From assembly GCA_015663065.1 (NCBI GenBank), contig DQSX01000167.1, positions 1 to 8,045 on the forward strand: 8,045 nucleotides of DNA, written 5' to 3'. The notes below the pieces were generated by a model that saw only the letters and a list, made by a program, of their open reading frames with translations, was not told where the DNA came from and did no database searches. The DNA is from Sulfurovum sp. GTDB lineage: Bacteria > Campylobacterota > Campylobacteria > Campylobacterales > Sulfurovaceae. The position numbers and the translations under genes were made by a program. Shown piece by piece: positions 4,281-8,045 of the stretch (positions are counted from its first letter, which is position 1; each line of letters starts with the position of its first letter).

Positions 4281-5561
4281 ATGTTTAACCAAAATGGTCT
4301 CTCCTTGGACCAGGCCCCTCCCATTTCAGTTGTCTTACGTTTCTTCTTTTCAGGAGGACTCTTCGGAATACTTGCAGGTGTATTGATACTTTTTTTTCAA
4401 AACAAAATTTTTGATGCCTCAACAATGGAAGCAGTCACACTGACCCATACACTTACCCTGGGGGTTATGCTCTCTTTTATGTTTGCCGCACTTTTTCAAA
4501 TGTTGCCTGTCATAGCAGGCGTCACACTGCCCTTACCCGTCAAAAAAGCAGATCTTCTGCAATACCCTTTTCTTTTAGGGGTGATTACCCTTCTTTTTGC
4601 ATTTAATCTCTCTTATGCATGGCTCTATCTTTTGGCATCATTGCTACTGGGAGGAAGTATTCTCTATATTATAGTGGTCATGCTTCAAAATTTACTAAAG
4701 ATCCCACATCACAGTGCATCATCCAAAGGGATGCTATTTTCTCTTTTAGCACTGGGTATTGTCATCCTTTTGGCACTCTACTTGACAGGCACACTCTCAG
4801 GTATCTTCCCAGGCACTCACTACACACATGTGAAAGAGTCACACTACGCGTTTGGTCTTTTCGGATGGATCTCTCTTCTTATTATCTCTATCTCATTCCA
4901 AGTCATTGAAATGTTCTACGTTACACCGGCCTACCCTAAACCTGTCAGCACATGCCTGCCATTGTCTATCTTGACGATACTTGTCATCTCCACCATAACA
5001 GGCTTATTCACCCCAGCAGTGACGCTAGGGGTCAACCTGTTACTGGCTGTCACATTAACAGCCTATGCCCTGTTGACACTCAAAAGATTGACAGAGAGAA
5101 AACGACCATTGGCAGATGCAACCGTATGGTTTTGGAGACTAGGACTTAGTTCACTGATATTAAGTATGCTATTCATGAGTATCTCACAGTTTACAGACAT
5201 TCAAACTATCCATACTCTAAGCTATATCTTTTTCACCTCTTTTGCCCTAAGTATAGTCTTTGCCATGTTTTACAAAATAGTCCCCTTCCTCACATGGTTC
5301 CACCTAAACTCCCAAGGCTACTTCACCGCACCTATGATGCACGAAGTCATCCACCCAAAAACAGCTAAAAAGCATCTATACATTCACCTAGCAACCATCA
5401 CAACGTTTATACTCGCCGTATTTATCCCTGCATTTATATTTATAGCAGGTATTCTCACAATAGTATCTTTCTCATGGATGACCTACCAGATAGTTCATGC
5501 CCATCTGCTTTACAAAAAGACACAAAAGACCGGAGAAAAGTTTGATATGAAGATGTCATAA
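4281..5561 (+). CDS. Polytopic membrane protein, heme-copper oxidase subunit I/NnrS-like
   Basis: A 426-residue integral membrane protein with about 12 predicted helices (near 17-39, 52-81, 92-110, 112-137, 150-175, 189-213, 222-240, 244-265, 281-302, 309-340, 363-386, 388-410). Helix 2 carries THTLTLGVMLSFMFAALFQM followed by LPVIAGV, with His56 at the membrane. Helix 6 has SHYAFGLFGW (His188) and helix 10 ends FYKIVPFLTWFHL. These His-plus-aromatic patterns recall proteins annotated as cbb3-type oxidase subunit I-like or NnrS-like, where histidines bind heme and copper. The full set of six oxidase histidines could not be placed, so it is unlikely to be a working terminal oxidase. The genes encoded with it (hemerythrin, DUF2249) suggest NO or heme-copper stress tolerance. 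AAGGAG at the end of the DUF2249 gene sets the start. Confidence 0.7.
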   Translation: MFNQNGLSLDQAPPISVVLRFFFSGGLFGILAGVLILFFQNKIFDASTMEAVTLTHTLTLGVMLSFMFAALFQMLPVIAGVTLPLPVKKADLLQYPFLLGVITLLFAFNLSYAWLYLLASLLLGGSILYIIVVMLQNLLKIPHHSASSKGMLFSLLALGIVILLALYLTGTLSGIFPGTHYTHVKESHYAFGLFGWISLLIISISFQVIEMFYVTPAYPKPVSTCLPLSILTILVISTITGLFTPAVTLGVNLLLAVTLTAYALLTLKRLTERKRPLADATVWFWRLGLSSLILSMLFMSISQFTDIQTIHTLSYIFFTSFALSIVFAMFYKIVPFLTWFHLNSQGYFTAPMMHEVIHPKTAKKHLYIHLATITTFILAVFIPAFIFIAGILTIVSFSWMTYQIVHAHLLYKKTQKTGEKFDMKMS

Positions 5562-5598
5562 GCAATTAGAGTTAAACAAAGAAATTAAATTGAAATAT

Positions 5599-5625
5599 GC
5601 ATTCCCACGCAAAGCAGGGAAGGAG
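5599..5625. repeat. Degenerate REP-like palindrome in the convergent gap
   Basis: The segment starting GCATTCCCACGCAAAGC resembles a dispersed palindrome that I recall from many genomes, whose second arm would be GCGTGGGAA. Here the second arm has lost a base and reads GCAGGGAA, so TTCCC (5602-5606) pairs with GGGAA (5617-5621) and GC/GC pairs around the AAA loop. It lies between the stops of the membrane-protein gene and murE. No T-tract follows on either strand. The rest of the 90-base gap holds nothing recognisable. Confidence 0.45.
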
Positions 5626-5651
5626 ATTGTGCAGATACGCTAAAGGAAAGA

Positions 5652-6944
5652 TTATTTCTGAGCCAAGAGTTCTCTAACAACTTCCCTGTCATCAAAATGG
5701 TGTTTCATACCCTTGATCTCCTGATAATCCTCATCACCCTTTCCCAAAATAAGCAGTACTTCATCCCCTTCAAGATCATCCAGTGCCATCTTAATGGCAA
5801 GCCGTCTGTCCGGAGTAGCAGTCACATGATCTTTCCCATGCAGACCCATAAGAATATCTTCTAGTATCATCTCCGGTACTTCATCACGCGGGTTGTCAGA
5901 CGTTACATAGATCTTTTTTGCAAATTTTCCGGCAACCGCACCCATTTTGGGACGTTTTCCTTTGTCACGGTTCCCACCTGCACCAAAGACCACAGAAATC
6001 TCTCTGTCTTTGATGGAGTTGAGCACCTGAAACATACCGTCATCCGTATGCGCAAAGTCTACTATAATAAGAGGGTCACGAGAGACCACTTCCATACGTC
6101 CTGAAACTCCGGCAAAGTTCTCAACCACTTCACAGATCTCTTCTATGGGTCTCTGCGTTAACATTTGTACAGAGCCGATCGCTGCCATAAGGTTAAAGAT
6201 ATTGAATAGACCCACCATAGGAGAATGAAAAGTAGCTTCAGTCTGTAAATGTTTGATCCCTGCAGTGATCCCATGCACCAGAGCAAAAGCCTGCACTTTG
6301 AAGGTTGCAGGTTCATCAACCCCGTAACTCTGTGCTCCAATAGGATTATAAGTGATACTTTTGATATCATCTTTATTTAAAAGTTTTGGCGTCTCATCTG
6401 CAAAGAAAAGACTTTTTACACGTCTATACTCTTCAACAGTACCATGATAATCCAAATGATCAGATGTCACATTGGTATGCACCTTCAGTGCAAATTCAAG
6501 TCCTTCTATTCGTTTTTGATCTATGGCATGTGAACTTACTTCCATAATGAAATAACTACATCCCAGATCAAAAGTCTGCTTCATGTTATGCAGTGTTTCC
6601 AAGATCGAAGGTGTGGTCATACTTTTATCTTCTATTCGCTTCTCTTCAGCAAAGAGACCTCTTGTTCCCTGAAGGGCAGGTTTCTCATCAAGATCAAGCA
6701 GAAAAGAGTAAATAGCAGCGGTTACAGTCGTTTTACCATTGGTTCCCGTAACGCCCACTACTTTCATTTTATCCAATCCCCAAAGCGAGATGAGTTCTTT
6801 GGAGTCTATAGTTTCGGGTTTATTTTCCAACTTATCATAATAAGCGGAATTTTGGGCTGTTTTTATAAAAAGTGTATCTTTATCCAGTTTAGAGGTATCA
6901 TCCGTAATGAATGCATACCCTTTTTCATTAAAATCCAATTTCAC
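5652..6944 (-). CDS. murE: UDP-N-acetylmuramoyl-tripeptide synthetase (meso-diaminopimelate-adding)
   Basis: Adds meso-diaminopimelate to UDP-MurNAc-L-Ala-D-Glu with ATP, in the cytoplasmic stage of peptidoglycan synthesis. At 430 residues it is shorter than the roughly 495 of E. coli, mainly through a reduced N-terminal domain, as usual in Campylobacterota. Visible motifs: P-loop TGTNGKTT (66-73), TTP (110-112), EVSSHA (135-140), K177 in EEYRRVK (the lysine that is carbamylated in Mur ligases), SGRMEV (281-286), DFAHTDDGM (296-304) and SDNPRDE (349-355). DNPR is the signature for meso-diaminopimelate rather than lysine. DFAHTDD replaces the common DYAHTPD, a mild variation. Its start overlaps the TPR-like stop by 4 bases. 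Confidence 0.96.
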   Translation of the reverse strand: MKLDFNEKGYAFITDDTSKLDKDTLFIKTAQNSAYYDKLENKPETIDSKELISLWGLDKMKVVGVTGTNGKTTVTAAIYSFLLDLDEKPALQGTRGLFAEEKRIEDKSMTTPSILETLHNMKQTFDLGCSYFIMEVSSHAIDQKRIEGLEFALKVHTNVTSDHLDYHGTVEEYRRVKSLFFADETPKLLNKDDIKSITYNPIGAQSYGVDEPATFKVQAFALVHGITAGIKHLQTEATFHSPMVGLFNIFNLMAAIGSVQMLTQRPIEEICEVVENFAGVSGRMEVVSRDPLIIVDFAHTDDGMFQVLNSIKDREISVVFGAGGNRDKGKRPKMGAVAGKFAKKIYVTSDNPRDEVPEMILEDILMGLHGKDHVTATPDRRLAIKMALDDLEGDEVLLILGKGDEDYQEIKGMKHHFDDREVVRELLAQK

Positions 6945-7522
6945 TCTTTTGCACCTTTAACCACATTGTATAGAGCCAAGACATCCTGATCGTCACCAAA
7001 GAGACTTGTTGTAGCATCAAGGTAATTAAGTGCCATCTCATCAAAACCTTCATTTGAAAGTTGTGTAACAAAGTCAATAAATTCATCTTTTTGAGTGATC
7101 ACCACTTTTGTAGAGAACATAATATCTTCAAATGCTTTTTTAAAACTTCCTCTGCTCTCCACAAGAAGTAAAAAGTCACTGTATCGTATACCATCACCAT
7201 ATTCAAGCTGCTCTTCTACAGGGTTGAGCAAAAGTTCTTTAATATACTGTTTGGAAGTATCCAGAGAGTCTATCAGCCCATCTATAATATCCAAGGCATT
7301 CTCTTTCTCGCTTTTGATGATCTGATAATAATCAAAAAGCGCCTGAGCCTCTTCTTCACTTTCAATACCAAGATCACTTAAATAAACTCCGATCTTTGCT
7401 TCATCCAGTGTAGGATGATCTTTCAAAATGAGACCATACGATCTTAAAGCATTGTGGTAATCTCCATTCAGGAATTCACCCTCTGCTCTTTTCAATAATA
7501 AATCTTGACTTACTTTACCCAT
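6941..7522 (-). CDS. TPR-like helical protein between nifU-like and murE
   Basis: A 193-residue, acidic, all-helical protein. Residues 7-40 (LLLKRAEGEFLNGDYHNALRSYGLIL segment) look like one TPR unit with the G-x-Y-x-x-A-L-x-x-Y core. A second helical pair follows around 41-70, with less regular helices after. It has no signal peptide, membrane segment or cysteine motif. In Campylobacter a protein of unknown function sits in the same position between a NifU-type gene and murE, so this is likely the counterpart. A scaffold role is inferred from the fold; the biological role is unknown. It begins 1 base after the nifU-like stop and ends with a 4-base overlap into murE, so the three genes form one coupled operon. 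Confidence 0.82.
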   Translation of the reverse strand: MGKVSQDLLLKRAEGEFLNGDYHNALRSYGLILKDHPTLDEAKIGVYLSDLGIESEEEAQALFDYYQIIKSEKENALDIIDGLIDSLDTSKQYIKELLLNPVEEQLEYGDGIRYSDFLLLVESRGSFKKAFEDIMFSTKVVITQKDEFIDFVTQLSNEGFDEMALNYLDATTSLFGDDQDVLALYNVVKGAKE

Positions 7523-7523
7523 A

Positions 7524-7802
7524 TTAACCTAATTGATCCAATTTATCTTCCCAGCCATGTGGTACAGACATGACTTTTATCTCAGGGTGTATCAAGGTCT
7601 GGATTTGTCTCTCAACACCAAACTTAATGGTCGTACCTGCAGATCCACATCCTACACAGGCACCTTGCAGCTGCACATACACAACACCATCTTTAATTGC
7701 TATTAACTCTATATCTCCGCCATCAAGCTTAATAGAAGGTTTTACCTTTTCTATTACATCTTTCACTGCTGGTTCCAACTCTTCGTCTGTAAAAGGTATC
7801 AA
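7524..7802 (-). CDS. NifU-type C-terminal domain iron-sulfur scaffold protein (TTG start)
   Basis: A 92-residue protein equal to the NifU C-terminal domain alone: IKLDGGDIELI (24-34) and GACVGCGSAGTTIK (47-60), whose Cys49 and Cys52 form the CxxC that carries a transient [4Fe-4S] cluster. Such Nfu proteins pass clusters to target enzymes in the cytoplasm. The start is a TTG at 7802: an in-frame TAA lies four codons upstream, so no earlier start exists, and AAGGA sits at a good distance. It is the first gene of the nifU-like, TPR-like, murE operon. Its cluster-carrier role and the cell-wall role of murE have no obvious link, so the order is probably historical or regulatory. Confidence 0.92.
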   Translation of the reverse strand: MIPFTDEELEPAVKDVIEKVKPSIKLDGGDIELIAIKDGVVYVQLQGACVGCGSAGTTIKFGVERQIQTLIHPEIKVMSVPHGWEDKLDQLG

Positions 7803-7818
7803 TTCTTTTCCTTAAATT

Positions 7819-7837
7819 ACATCTCTCTAAAAGATGT
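7819..7837 (-). promoter_or_regulatory. Leader hairpin before the nifU-like gene
   Basis: On the minus strand ACATCT and AGATGT form a 6-bp stem with a 7-base loop. It sits between the proximal -10 box and the AAGGA ribosome site, within the leader of transcripts from both promoters. It may affect mRNA stability or translation; it is short, so chance cannot be excluded. Confidence 0.35.
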
Positions 7838-7849
7838 CTAATATATATG

Positions 7850-7878
7850 ATTATAACAAAATCATAGTAAAACTTCAA
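7850..7878 (-). promoter_or_regulatory. Proximal sigma70-like promoter (P1) of the nifU-like/murE operon
   Basis: The minus strand carries TTGAAG (7873-7878), a 17-base spacer and a perfect TATAAT (7850-7855). The predicted start is near 7843, with a leader of about 40 bases to the TTG codon. Confidence 0.65.
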
Positions 7879-7900
7879 CGTAAGCGATGCTTTATAGCTG

Positions 7901-7929
7901 TTTATACAGTAATTGTACTATTTTGTCAA
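7901..7929 (-). promoter_or_regulatory. Distal sigma70-like promoter (P2) of the nifU-like/murE operon
   Basis: The minus strand carries a perfect TTGACA (7924-7929), a 17-base spacer and TATAAA (7901-7906), nearly the full consensus. The start would be near 7894. A CTGT-TTAT-ACAG palindrome covers its -10 region. With P1 it forms a tandem pair 51 bases apart, fitting strong expression of essential genes. Confidence 0.65.
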
Positions 7930-8024
7930 TACTTAGGATAAATTGATTGGTTTTAAAAACGAAGCGCCCGAAAAACAAGGAAAATCAGATCGGGGAGAAA
8001 TGAAAAAGAGGACACTCCTGTAAT

Positions 8025-8045
8025 GCTTCGACAAGCTCAGCACAA
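8025..8045. repeat. Arm of a dispersed REP-like palindrome at the window edge
   Basis: The last bases read GCTTCGACAAGCTCAGCACA, matching a dispersed intergenic palindrome I recall from many bacterial genomes (CTTCGACAAGCTCAG paired with CTGAGCTTGTCGAAG). GCTT/AAGC also forms a small internal hairpin (8025-8036). The second arm, if present, lies beyond the window. The stretch from 7930 to 8024 before it holds no recognisable gene. Confidence 0.5.

Noticed and set aside
8000..8023. Seven-codon frame MKKRTLL after GGGGAG, as a leader peptide
   Set aside because: No gene follows within the window and the frame is too short to tell from chance.
7930..8024. Possible gene end or RNA gene at the right edge
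   Set aside because: No long frame enters from the right on either strand in this stretch and no tRNA-like fold was seen; left as intergenic.

Overview
The window reads as a chromosomal segment of a Campylobacterota (Epsilonproteobacteria) organism, most likely a Sulfurovum/Sulfurimonas-type sulfur or hydrogen oxidiser. The evidence is AT-rich intergenic DNA, a short MurE preceded by a NifU-type protein and a small TPR-like protein (an order I recall from Campylobacter and relatives), and panD paired with ybaB. The genus is inference. No rRNA, tRNA, CRISPR array or transposase gene was seen.

Layout. On the left, positions 1-697 (minus strand) hold the first 232 codons of a secreted lipoprotein that runs off the window edge. 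It is preceded by an AT-rich gap containing a 13-bp perfect (17-bp imperfect) hairpin over its probable promoter. Next on the minus strand is an ankyrin-repeat protein (880-1410), divergent from a 42-codon plus-strand gene (1505-1633) that has a hairpin leader. panD-ybaB (2329 down to 1646, minus) form a tight two-gene unit for beta-alanine synthesis and a nucleoid-associated protein. A thioredoxin-like [2Fe-2S] ferredoxin (2419-2796, minus) is divergent from the main operon.

The centre of interest is the plus-strand operon 2947-5561: an FmdE-like protein, a hemerythrin-domain protein, a DUF2249 protein and a 12-helix membrane protein resembling heme-copper oxidase subunit I or NnrS-like proteins. 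The genes are spaced by 2-3 bases. A perfect FNR/DNR-type palindrome, TTGAT-N4-ATCAA, lies at about -41.5 from the start predicted by a perfect TATAAT box. The composition and the box suggest an oxygen- or nitric-oxide-responsive unit, probably linked to denitrification or NO defence. The precise biochemistry is not known.

On the right, a minus-strand operon reads nifU-like, TPR-like, murE (7802 down to 5652), with 1-bp and 4-bp-overlap junctions. It is driven by two tandem sigma70-like promoters. A degenerate REP-like palindrome lies between the convergent membrane-protein gene and murE, and an arm of another dispersed palindrome closes the window at 8025-8045.
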